The notes below the pieces were generated by a model. The model was given only the letters and a program-made list of their open reading frames with translations, did not search any database and was not told the origin of the DNA. Both the position numbers and the translations under genes were made by a program. Below are positions 29,442 to 37,407 of a stretch of 64,000 nt of DNA, piece by piece (position 1 is the stretch's first letter; every line of letters begins with the position of its first letter). Source of the DNA: Streptomyces antioxidans (lineage in GTDB: Bacteria; Actinomycetota; Actinomycetes; Streptomycetales; Streptomycetaceae); assembly GCF_000968685.2 (NCBI RefSeq), contig NZ_LAKD02000011.1, forward strand, positions 1-64,000. The letters are read 5' to 3'.

Positions 29442-31454
29442 TCACCGGCCCGGCCGCAGCCGGTTGCGCACGGCGGCGAGCAGCCGGACCGGGGCCACCC
29501 GCAGCTCCAGGGTCACCTCGCCGCGCCCCGTGAGCGGCTTGGCGTAGTACGGGCGGCCGCGGCGCACCCAGCGGGCGCCGGGCAGCCGGGCGGGCGGCGG
29601 CACGGGCGCGGCGGGCGCGGCGCTTCCCGGGCCCTGGCCGTCGCCGGGGGTGACGACGGCCAGCGTCACCGTCCACCGGCCGCGGGCCAGGTCCCGCACC
29701 GGCAGCCGGGCGGTGAAGGCGCCCGCCGGATGCCCGGCGGCGAACCGCACCGGATGGTCGTGGACCCGTCCGTCGGTGTGCTCGGCGCGCAGCCGCAGCA
29801 CCCGCCCGCGCGCCGGGGTGCCGGGCGGCAGCAGCCGTCCGGCGACGACCAGGGTGCCCTTGTCCGAGGGGTGCCACACGGCCTCCGTCACCTCGCAGGG
29901 CGCACCGCGCGGGGCCGGGCCGATGTCGAGGGAGAGATTGCGGTACGGGCTGGTGAAGTACGGCGTGACCCGGGCGCGCAGCCCGGGCCCGGCGGCCACC
30001 ACCCGGCGCGCGGTGCCGATGTCCAGCAGGTCGTCATGGCGGTTGCCGAACCGCACGGTGCGGCTGATGCCCTGGGCGCGCACGTCGAGGAAAACGTCCC
30101 AGACCCCGGGGCGCAGCGGGGTGCCGCCGTCGGCGGTGGCGATGTCCACGTCCGCCGCGAACCGCGCGGGGTCGTCCTCGGCCGTGGCCTCCACCGGGAT
30201 CCGCACCTCGTCCCGCGCCTCGCGGCGGCGCAGCACCAGCTCGGCGCGGTCCTCCCCGGGGTCGGCCGCCAGCCCGTCGATGGCCGCCCGTCCGCGCACC
30301 CGCAGGGTGCTGTGGCCGTGCCACCCGGCGCCCTCGAGGTGGTGCCGCACCGGCAGCCGGTCGGTCACGTCGAAGCAGGCGTCGGGGACCTCGGCGTCGG
30401 GGTCGCGGAAGAAGGGGTGCAGCCAGTAGACGCTGCCCTTCTCGACCAGATGGCCGCACCGGGCGTCCCGCTTGGCGTTCCGCACGACGGACAGCAGATC
30501 GTCGGAGCGGCCGGTGCGCAGCAGATGGACCATCAGCCGCTCGGGCGCGGTGAGGGTGGGGAAGAGCGCGTCGGAGCAGTGGGCCAGCGCCCAGCGGCGC
30601 AGCTCGGGCAGGAACCGCTCGCGGACCTCGGTCCCGTCCTCGCGCGGCAGCGCGCGCAGGGCCGGGCACAGCTCGCGCCGGATGTGGTGGCGCATCACCG
30701 CGTCGCGGCGGGCGCCGGTCCGGGTGTGCCGGGCGGCGGTCTCGAACAGCGGCCGCATGGCCTCGACGCGCTCGGCGAGGCCGGGGGAGGGGCGGCCCGG
30801 ATCCGGGCCCAGGTGGTAGCAGTCGTAATCGGCGACCACCGAGATCCCGGAGGCGTTGAGATAGGCGGCCGCGGTGAACGGCTTGCCCTCGCCGTGGCGG
30901 AGATGGGCGGGGAAGCGCAGCCGGAGCCGTTCGATCAGGGAGCGGCGGAAGAGCTTGCACGGCTCGAGACTGGCGTAGGCGTGGGAGCTGTGGACGTCGG
31001 TGCGCAGCTGGTTGTGGCGGAAGACCGCCTTGGGGACGCCGCGCCCGTCCGGGGAGACCATCTTGCCCAGGACCACGTCCGTGCCGTTCTGGTCGGCCAT
31101 CGCGACCATGCGGCGCAGCGCGTCCGGCGCGAGCCGGGCGTCGGCGTCCAGGAAGAAGACGAAGTCGCCGGTGGCGCGGGCCAGTCCGGTGTTGCGGAGG
31201 CCACCGGCGCCGCCGCGGCAGGGGCGGGGGTCCCGGACCACACGGAGCGAGGGGCAGTCGGCGGCGAGCCGGTCCAGCTCCTCCGCGGTGCCGTCGGCCG
31301 ATCCGTCGTCGACGGCGATGATGTCGAGGCGGCTGAGCCCGAGGGTCTGCTCCATGGCGGAGGTGACGGCCCGGGTGATTCCGGGCATGGCGTCACGGGC
31401 GGGGACGATCACGCTGACACGGGGAGGCGGGCCGGTGCGGTGATTGCGCGGCAT
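29442..31454 (-). CDS. GT2 glycosyltransferase paralogue lacking the catalytic-base aspartate
   Basis: This 670-residue paralogue of the convergent neighbour matches it along the whole length; for example both have KLFRRSLIERL, AAYLNASGISVVADYDCY and DVRAQGISRTVRFGN-like segments. DxD is present (Asp103-Ala-Asp105). Where the neighbour has Glu-Asp before KPF, this protein reads HGEGKPF (Glu189-Gly190), so the usual base position is Gly. The CED-type loop and the Asn-rich YRENRTNL region are also changed. It may have altered or no transferase activity. ATG 31454 (MPRNHRTGPPPRVSV) is used; a GTG two lines in is possible. It lies downstream of the membrane TagF-like gene on the same strand. Confidence 0.87.
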   Translation of the reverse strand: MPRNHRTGPPPRVSVIVPARDAMPGITRAVTSAMEQTLGLSRLDIIAVDDGSADGTAEELDRLAADCPSLRVVRDPRPCRGGAGGLRNTGLARATGDFVFFLDADARLAPDALRRMVAMADQNGTDVVLGKMVSPDGRGVPKAVFRHNQLRTDVHSSHAYASLEPCKLFRRSLIERLRLRFPAHLRHGEGKPFTAAAYLNASGISVVADYDCYHLGPDPGRPSPGLAERVEAMRPLFETAARHTRTGARRDAVMRHHIRRELCPALRALPREDGTEVRERFLPELRRWALAHCSDALFPTLTAPERLMVHLLRTGRSDDLLSVVRNAKRDARCGHLVEKGSVYWLHPFFRDPDAEVPDACFDVTDRLPVRHHLEGAGWHGHSTLRVRGRAAIDGLAADPGEDRAELVLRRREARDEVRIPVEATAEDDPARFAADVDIATADGGTPLRPGVWDVFLDVRAQGISRTVRFGNRHDDLLDIGTARRVVAAGPGLRARVTPYFTSPYRNLSLDIGPAPRGAPCEVTEAVWHPSDKGTLVVAGRLLPPGTPARGRVLRLRAEHTDGRVHDHPVRFAAGHPAGAFTARLPVRDLARGRWTVTLAVVTPGDGQGPGSAAPAAPVPPPARLPGARWVRRGRPYYAKPLTGRGEVTLELRVAPVRLLAAVRNRLRPGR

Positions 31455-31592
31455 GCTGGCTCCGGAAGGTGTGCGGGGGGCTCAGGAGGCGTGAGTGGGG
31501 GCTCCTGGGGACGGGGCCGGGGGTGGAAGCTCATGGTGGTGGCCTGGGGTGAGGTCCGGGTGTGGGAAGCGCTGCTGCCGGGTGACGTGATG

Positions 31593-31672
31593 TGGGGTGT
31601 CGGGTGAGCGGGTGCCGTACGCGGGGGCGTGTGGCCGCGTGACGCGTATATGGGGTGTCGGGTTAGCGGGTG
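31593..31672. repeat. Two 22-bp direct repeats between minus-strand genes
   Basis: TGGGGTGTCGGGTGAGCGGG plus TG (31593-31614) recurs at 31651-31672 with one mismatch. The second copy runs into the stop end of the membrane TagF-like gene. The 208-bp interval otherwise shows only G-rich sequence and the upstream region of the GT2 paralogue; I see no clear terminator. Confidence 0.8.
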
Positions 31673-33891
31673 ATGGACCAGCGTCCGGCGCCGGGCGGCG
31701 GGGCCGTGTGGAGGTCGCGCAGCCGGACGACCGCCTCTCCCTTCTCGGCGAGCGCGTCGACGGCGTCGGTGAAGCGCTGGATGGACGGTGGTGTGGCGGG
31801 GCCGAGGAGAAACTCCCTCACCTCGCGGCGGGCGGTGCGCAGCTCGTCGAGGGAGGGGTCGAAGAGCGGGCGCAGGAGGTTGTGCATTCCTGTTGCCCCG
31901 GGACCGAGCGGATAGGCCGCCCTGGCCATGACGTTCTGCCGCCGGAACTCCTCCTCGCCGACCCCCGCCGGGGCGGTGAGGGCGTACGGCTTGAGGGTGG
32001 CGAGGAAGTCGGCGACCACGTCGGAGGGGTCGCCGATCAGCAGATCGGCCTGGTCGAAGCAGGAGTGGAGGGTGGGGGCGTCCCCCTCGATCACCTGGTG
32101 GAGCCAGGGCGGTGAGGCCGCCCAGTGGGCCTGGTGCCACTCCCGGTGCAGCCCCTCGGCCTCGGTGAGGAGGGCCGGGTCGGGCGCGGCGCGGTCTCTG
32201 GTGAGCATGGCCTCGTCGGCGTCCGCCCGGCGCAGGCGGGCGTCGAGCGCGGCGATGCGTTTGGTCAACTCGGCGCGGTGGCGGGCGGCTTCGGCGCGGA
32301 GGGCTTCGGTGTGCGGGGTGTCGCTGGGCGAGGGGCCGGTACGCGGGGACTGGACGTCGCCGGGCTCGCCGCCGGGGCCGTCCGGGGTTACGGCGTTCCC
32401 GCCGAGGGCGTCCCCGCCAGGGGCGTTACCGCCAGAGGCTTCGGTGGCGAGGGCTTCGGCGGCGAGGGTGTCCGCGCTGACGGCGTCGGCCGCGAAGGAG
32501 CCCTCGCCGAGGGCGTTCGCCGCCAGGGCCTCCGCGGCGCGCCGCTCGTTCGCGGCCTGGATCAGGGCGACGATACGGCGATGGGCGGCGCGGTCCTCGG
32601 GGGAGCGGCGGGCGGTGGGCGGATGCGGCCGGTAGACCACCCGGACCGGGCGTTCGCTCTCCAGCAGCGCTCGTACGACCGGCTCACCCGCCGCGAGGTC
32701 ACGGGTGGGCGCGTACAGCACGGTCGGCAGGGGCGCGGGCGTCGGGGCCTGGCCGGTGCCCGCGACGCGCAGGCCGTCGAGCTGGGGGCGGCCGATCTCC
32801 ACGATGTCGGCGTCCTCGACGCCGACCGCGGCCTGGACATAGCGGCGGCGCCCCGCCGCACCCGCGACCCACACCTGGTCGTAGACCTTGCTGTACGGGT
32901 CGACGGCGGCGGTCTCGTCGCCGTCGCCGGGGGCCAGGAAGACGTGCTGCATGGTGGGGATCCGCAGGAGGTGGATGTTCCGGCCGGTGTTGGCGGGGTA
33001 GAGCGCGACCCGCACCCCGCTCAGGTCGAGCTGCGACAGATGGGCGGCGCTCGGCACGCACAGCACCGGCAGCGGGGTCGGCTCCAGGGCGTCGAGCAGC
33101 TCCCGTTCGCGCAGGATGACCAGGGACGGGGTGTGCAGCGCGGCCACCGGGCCCAGCCATCGGGTGACCTGGTCGGCGCGTTCGCGCGGGCCGGAGAAGT
33201 AGAGCACCGTGCGGGGGTGGTGGTGGGTCAGCCAGGCGTTCACCTCGGCCAGCACCTCGGCGGCGCCGGGCAGCCGCCGGGTGGCCCGGATGAGGTACGG
33301 AACCAGCGCCATCACCGTGACCAGGGAGGATCCGGCGGCGAGGGTGAGCGCCGCCACCACCCAGCGGGCGTCGCCGGTGGTCAGCGAGGCGGTGAGCCCG
33401 AGCAGGGCGGACAGTTCGTAGACCAGGATCCGCTGACCGGGCCATTCGGTGAGCCTGCGGGGCGGCCGGTCGCTGATGTTCAGTCGGCGCAGATCGATGT
33501 TGCGGGCCGCGACCGCGAGGGCGCGGCGGCGCCGGATGAGGGTGGTGAGCGCGGCGTGCAGGGCCTGTCCGGCGAGCAGACACAGCACCAGCGTCATGGC
33601 CGCGGCCAGCCCGATGGGCCCGGTCACATGGAGTCGGCCGAGCAGCAGGAGCAGCAGGACGCAGCGGAACTCGAAGCGTGACGTGGCGCCCATATGGAGC
33701 CGCCCCAGACGGGTCATCAGCCCCGGCGCGGTGCGGTGCAGCAGCAGTTCGCAGCCGCATCCGGCCAGCCCGGCGGCGGCGAAGACCTCTCCGGCCCCGG
33801 TGAGCGCCGCCACCGCCATGGCCACCAGACACCCGGTCAGCGCGGCGAAGGCCACGAGACCGCGGGGGCTTTCGATACCGAGGCGGTTCAT
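31663..33891 (-). CDS. Membrane protein with a divergent TagF-like domain and pentapeptide-like insert
   Basis: The 742-residue protein starts with about five membrane segments (residues ~11-40, 78-112, 156-200). A cytoplasmic domain from ~225 follows the layout of CDP-glycerol glycerophosphotransferases (nucleotide region TVLYAPTRDLA at ~390; VVYRPHPPTARR at ~418; LLIGDPSDVVADFLATLKPYAL near 650, matching the TDYSS-type motif of TagF). The usual HGT motif is not recognisable, so activity is uncertain. Residues 454-508 are eleven consecutive five-residue units inside this domain, followed by a charged coiled-coil-like stretch (~528-560). ATG 33891 has GAAGGGC upstream. It is divergent from the GT-C transferase gene. 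Confidence 0.82.
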   Translation of the reverse strand: MNRLGIESPRGLVAFAALTGCLVAMAVAALTGAGEVFAAAGLAGCGCELLLHRTAPGLMTRLGRLHMGATSRFEFRCVLLLLLLGRLHVTGPIGLAAAMTLVLCLLAGQALHAALTTLIRRRRALAVAARNIDLRRLNISDRPPRRLTEWPGQRILVYELSALLGLTASLTTGDARWVVAALTLAAGSSLVTVMALVPYLIRATRRLPGAAEVLAEVNAWLTHHHPRTVLYFSGPRERADQVTRWLGPVAALHTPSLVILRERELLDALEPTPLPVLCVPSAAHLSQLDLSGVRVALYPANTGRNIHLLRIPTMQHVFLAPGDGDETAAVDPYSKVYDQVWVAGAAGRRRYVQAAVGVEDADIVEIGRPQLDGLRVAGTGQAPTPAPLPTVLYAPTRDLAAGEPVVRALLESERPVRVVYRPHPPTARRSPEDRAAHRRIVALIQAANERRAAEALAANALGEGSFAADAVSADTLAAEALATEASGGNAPGGDALGGNAVTPDGPGGEPGDVQSPRTGPSPSDTPHTEALRAEAARHRAELTKRIAALDARLRRADADEAMLTRDRAAPDPALLTEAEGLHREWHQAHWAASPPWLHQVIEGDAPTLHSCFDQADLLIGDPSDVVADFLATLKPYALTAPAGVGEEEFRRQNVMARAAYPLGPGATGMHNLLRPLFDPSLDELRTARREVREFLLGPATPPSIQRFTDAVDALAEKGEAVVRLRDLHTAPPPGAGRWSITR
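32368..32532 (-). repeat. Eleven-unit pentapeptide-like repeat in coding sequence
   Basis: The reading frame runs as units EALAA, NALGE, GSFAA, DAVSA, DTLAA, EALAT, EASGG, NAPGG, DALGG, NAVTP and DGPGG. The DNA shows a degenerate 15-bp period. Position 1 is D/N/E and position 2 is mostly Ala, close to the A[D/N]Lxx pentapeptide-repeat pattern but with Pro/Ser at the centre of some later units. Confidence 0.8.
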
Positions 33892-33992
33892 GACGCGTGC
33901 CCTTCGCGGCGGATGAGTCGTTCTGACTGCACACTGTAGGCGAATAGTCGTATTTATGCCTTTTGCTGTTGTGGGTGAGAGTGAGGCTGAGC

Positions 33993-35786
33993 GTGCGGAA
34001 GCGCGGCGGAATCTCCGGGCCAGCGGCGATCGTGCTCCCGGCGGCCGTCATGCTCGGGCTGGGGCTGTGGGGCCTGGACCGGGGCACGATGTGGCGCGAT
34101 GAGTCCGCGACGTACCAGATGGCCCGGCGCACCCTCCCTCAGATCCACGACGCGCTCGGCACGGTGGACGCCGTCCACGGGCTCTATTACGTCCTGATGC
34201 ACCCGCTCCTGGCCCTGCGGCCCTCCGAGGTGACCATGCGTCTGCCCTCGGTACTCGCCGCCGTCGCCGCCACCGCCCTCGTCGCCGCCCTGGGCTGCCG
34301 CCTCGCCCGCCCCCGGGTGGGCCTGTGGGCTGGCCTGCTCTACGCGACCACCCCCGTGGTCACCCATTACGCCCAGGAGGGCCGCTCCTACGCCCTGGTC
34401 ACGGCGGGCGCGGCGGGAGCGACGTACCTCCTGGTGACCGCGGCCGGGCTGGGACCGGGGACGAGCCGAGGGGGCAGGCGGGCGGGCCGACCCACGCGGG
34501 GCCCGGCCCTGGCACCGGGGCCTGCGGCAGGTCCCGTGCCGAGCGCGACCCCCGCGCCTGCGGCCGGTCGTGCGGCCCGTCCCGCGGCTGGCCCCGCCCC
34601 CGGTTCCGTGCCGGGGGTGGCGCCCGCGCCTGCGACTGGTCTCGCGCCGGGGCCCGCGCCAGGTGTTGCCCTCACCCCTGCGGCCGGTCCCGGGGCGGCG
34701 GTCCGCCCGGGTGAGCCCGCGGGCGAGGGGGTGTCGCCTGCGGCCGGGGCCGTGGGTACCGATGTCGCGCCGGGGTCGGGCGGGCCCGGCGCGAGGGGCC
34801 GGACGGTGGGGTGGCGCTGGGCCGCGTACGGGGGAGTGGTGGCCGCGACCGCGCTGCTGCACGTGTTCGCGGCGCTCATGCTCGCCGCGCACGCGGTGAC
34901 GCTGTGCGCGTTGCGCGCCCCGCGCCGCGTGTGGTGGGGCTGGGGGAGCGCGGCGGCGGGGGCGCTGGGGGCGGTGGCGCCGCTGGCGCTGGTGGCCCGG
35001 CGGCAGAGCGCCCAGCTCGCCTGGATGCACCGACCGACGCCGGGTCGGCTGTGGGCGGTGGTCGAGAAGTTCGCGGGCCCCAGCGCGCTCGTCCTCGCGG
35101 TCAGCCTCCCGCTGATCGCGCTCGCCGTGATCCGTCCCCGCCAGCGGGCGCTGACCGCGGTCGCCCTGCCCCTGATCTGCGTCCCGACGGTCCTCCTCTT
35201 CGCCCTGGCCCTCCACCGCCCCTGCTTCCACGAGCGCTACCTCCTCTTCGCCCTGGCGGGCTTCCCCCTACTGGCCGCAGCGGGGGTCGACCGGCTGGCG
35301 GAGGCGGTGTCCGGCCGGAGCCGCGCCGCGGTCGCCGCGGCCGGGGCCCTCGCGGTCGGCTGCGCGTTCGTCTGGCAGCTCCCGCTGCACCGGTGGGAAC
35401 GGGAGCCGTTGAGCCGTCAGGACGACCTGGCGGCGCTGTCCGCCGCGGTGGGGCGCCTGACCAGGCCGGGTGAGCCCGTGCTGTACGACCCACCCAAGGA
35501 ACGGCGGATCGCGATCGCCTATCCGCGCCCCCTCGCCGGACTGCGGGACATCGCGCTGCGCACCCCGGGCCCCGCCTCCGGCACGCTCTACGGGGTCGAC
35601 GTCGGCCCCGCCGAGCTGCTGCGACGGCTGGACGGGGCACGCTCGGCATGGCTGATCGCGGCCGACGAGCCGGAGACGCGCGCCACGAAGGCGGCCGTGC
35701 TGACGGGGCACTTCCGGCTGGCGTACTCGCTGTGCCTGCCCGGCATCCGCCTGGAGCGCTATGTGCGGGCGGGGCCCGCGCGCTGA
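33993..35786 (+). CDS. GT-C (GT39/ArnT-like) polyprenyl-linked-sugar membrane glycosyltransferase
   Basis: The product is an integral membrane transferase of about 597 residues. The first extracellular loop carries the GT-C acidic motif TMWRDESATY near residue 35, and the segment VDAVHGLYYVLMHPL follows. About nine to eleven hydrophobic spans are visible, then a ~160-residue extracellular C-terminal domain (EPVLYDPPKERRIAI...). Such enzymes move sugars from polyprenyl phosphate to wall polymers or proteins. A ~120-residue Pro/Ala/Gly repeat (about residues 150-270) splits the membrane region. GTG 33993 has GAGG six bases upstream; in-frame GTG 33981 and TTG 33963 are alternatives. Confidence 0.82.
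   Translation: MRKRGGISGPAAIVLPAAVMLGLGLWGLDRGTMWRDESATYQMARRTLPQIHDALGTVDAVHGLYYVLMHPLLALRPSEVTMRLPSVLAAVAATALVAALGCRLARPRVGLWAGLLYATTPVVTHYAQEGRSYALVTAGAAGATYLLVTAAGLGPGTSRGGRRAGRPTRGPALAPGPAAGPVPSATPAPAAGRAARPAAGPAPGSVPGVAPAPATGLAPGPAPGVALTPAAGPGAAVRPGEPAGEGVSPAAGAVGTDVAPGSGGPGARGRTVGWRWAAYGGVVAATALLHVFAALMLAAHAVTLCALRAPRRVWWGWGSAAAGALGAVAPLALVARRQSAQLAWMHRPTPGRLWAVVEKFAGPSALVLAVSLPLIALAVIRPRQRALTAVALPLICVPTVLLFALALHRPCFHERYLLFALAGFPLLAAAGVDRLAEAVSGRSRAAVAAAGALAVGCAFVWQLPLHRWEREPLSRQDDLAALSAAVGRLTRPGEPVLYDPPKERRIAIAYPRPLAGLRDIALRTPGPASGTLYGVDVGPAELLRRLDGARSAWLIAADEPETRATKAAVLTGHFRLAYSLCLPGIRLERYVRAGPAR
34440..34800 (+). repeat. Pro/Ala/Gly repeat tract inside the GT-C gene
   Basis: About 360 bp of degenerate GCCGGTCCCG/GCGCCTGCGG-type repeats encode motifs such as PAPAAGRAARPAAGPAP between two hydrophobic spans. 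The frame is open throughout. It would form a long loop in the membrane protein. Confidence 0.8.
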
Positions 35787-35828
35787 AACCGATGGTCTTG
35801 CGAAGCCCGGCACCTCTAAGCTCTGCGG

Positions 35829-36182
35829 ATGACCTTGGCATGGGAACAGGTAATCGTTCACTCGGAAGATCCGGTGGCCCTGGGGCAGTGGTGGGCCGGG
35901 GCTCTTGGCTGGGTGGTGGTCCACTCCTCCGATGACGAGTTCGAGATCCGCCCGGAGCCGGATCGCCTGCCGGGGTTGGACTTCGTCCGGCTTGAGGAGA
36001 GCAAGAAGGCCAAGAGCCGACTGCACCTCGACTTCAGGCCCGATGACCAGGACGCCGAGGTGGCCCGTCTGGTGGCTCACGGCGCGCGGCGCGTTGACAT
36101 CGGCCAGGGTGAGCAGTCGTGGGTCGTCCTGGCGGACCCCGAGGGCAATGAGTTCTGCATCCTCGGCCAGCGGCGCCAGTAA
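35829..36182 (+). CDS. VOC-superfamily (glyoxalase-like) protein
   Basis: This 117-residue single-domain protein opens MTLAWEQVIVHSEDPVALGQWW and ends WVVLADPEGNEFCIL, the two ends of a vicinal-oxygen-chelate beta-alpha-beta-beta-beta repeat of the Glyoxalase_6 type. The HLDF segment near residue 67 and Glu in GNEFCI are candidate metal ligands. It lies 42 bp after the GT-C gene on the same strand, but its function need not relate to the cluster. ATG 35829 is the only sensible start. The substrate is unknown. Confidence 0.88.
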   Translation: MTLAWEQVIVHSEDPVALGQWWAGALGWVVVHSSDDEFEIRPEPDRLPGLDFVRLEESKKAKSRLHLDFRPDDQDAEVARLVAHGARRVDIGQGEQSWVVLADPEGNEFCILGQRRQ

Positions 36183-36285
36183 GCCCCGGACCCCGGTGGG
36201 GGGCGGTGGTCGCGCTGGACGGGGTGAGGGGGCCGGAGCCCCCTCTTTCGGGAAGGGGCGGGGTGGGGAAACCCCGCCACCCACC

Positions 36286-37407
36286 TCACCCCCGCAGCGA
36301 CCCGCTCCCCGTGGCCTGCGCCCCAGGCGCAGGCGCCCGCCGTGCCGGGACGACGGCGCGCCGCGCCAGAGCGGCGGCCCCCGCCAGCCGCAGCAGCCCC
36401 GTGAGGGGGCCGCGCGCCGCGCCGCGCGGGCCCGTGCGGGGAATCCGCGCCGCAGCGCGGGGAATCCGCGTCGCCCCCCGCGGTGAGCGGTACGGCGCGT
36501 TCCAGCCGTAGGGGAAGGACGCCTTGTCGGTCGTGAGGATGTTCGTCGTCTCGTCGCACGCCAGAATCGCGATCAGCCACCGCCGCACCGCCCGGTGGAA
36601 GGCGGGCGTCAGCGGCCGCGGCGCCAGCAGCCAGTCCCGGCACTGGCCGCTCACCGCGGACCGGTACGTGGTCTCGTCGTAGCGGTGCCACGGCGCCTCC
36701 GGGGTGATCGGGTGGAGGCCGTAGTCCATCGCGGTCAGCGGCGCCAGCGCGGTGCGCAGCGCGTTGTGGTCCGCGCCGGGGAGCAGTTCGCAGACGATCC
36801 ACGGCCGGTGACGCCGGATCGTGTCGTACGACCCGCGCAACACCGCCGCCTCGAACGTCTCCACGTCGATCTTGATCAGATGCGGGGCGAGACCGCGCTC
36901 CCCGGTGAACGCGTCGACCGTCGTGACCGGCACCGTGACCGACTCGGTGTGCCTGCGGTGGGCCGGGTTGAGCGAGTTGGACGACTCCGACTTGTGGGAG
37001 AAGTACAGCTCGGCGGTGCCCGGTTCATCGGCCAGCGCGGTCTGCTGCACCTCGAAGCCGAGCCGGTTGCACTCCCGGATCCGGCGGCACAGCGCGACCG
37101 TCTCCGGGGTCGGCTCGAACGCGATGGTCCGCGGCCCGCGCCCGCCGTTCCCGTACACCGCGCTGATCAGCGCCGAGTACAGCCCGATGTGCGCGCCGAT
37201 GTCGTACACCGCGCTGCCCTCGGGCGCCTGCTGGGCCAGGGCCAGCAGGGTGGCCTGGGTGGTCGGCTCGTAGCCCGCGAGCCCGGAGCGCCGCAACTGC
37301 CGCTGTACGGCGGTCTGTTTGCGGCTGAGCACATTGAGCGCCCGCGGATACGGCCCGCCCGCCTCGAGGACGTCCGGGTTCAGGGGAAGGGTGATGGCGA
37401 GGGGCAT
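36286..37407 (-). CDS. FkbM-family methyltransferase
   Basis: This 373-residue SAM-dependent methyltransferase has the FkbM signature. The SAM-binding motif AVYDIGAHIGLYSALIS lies at ~68-85, followed by TIAFEPTPETVALCRRI, the central SNSLNP and VPVTTVDAF, and LIKIDVETFEAAVLRGS at ~190. FkbM enzymes O-methylate sugars or polyketides; beside Stealth and TagF genes the likely target is a surface glycopolymer. The last ~45 residues are an Arg/Pro/Gly-rich tail from repeated DNA. Its start overlaps the end of the upstream Stealth gene by 28 bp, which indicates translational coupling. Confidence 0.9.
   Translation of the reverse strand: MPLAITLPLNPDVLEAGGPYPRALNVLSRKQTAVQRQLRRSGLAGYEPTTQATLLALAQQAPEGSAVYDIGAHIGLYSALISAVYGNGGRGPRTIAFEPTPETVALCRRIRECNRLGFEVQQTALADEPGTAELYFSHKSESSNSLNPAHRRHTESVTVPVTTVDAFTGERGLAPHLIKIDVETFEAAVLRGSYDTIRRHRPWIVCELLPGADHNALRTALAPLTAMDYGLHPITPEAPWHRYDETTYRSAVSGQCRDWLLAPRPLTPAFHRAVRRWLIAILACDETTNILTTDKASFPYGWNAPYRSPRGATRIPRAAARIPRTGPRGAARGPLTGLLRLAGAAALARRAVVPARRAPAPGAQATGSGSLRG

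Noticed and set aside
29196-31607. 803-codon plus-strand frame over the minus-strand GT2 paralogue
   Set aside because: Low-complexity Gly/Arg composition and full overlap with a recognisable glycosyltransferase.
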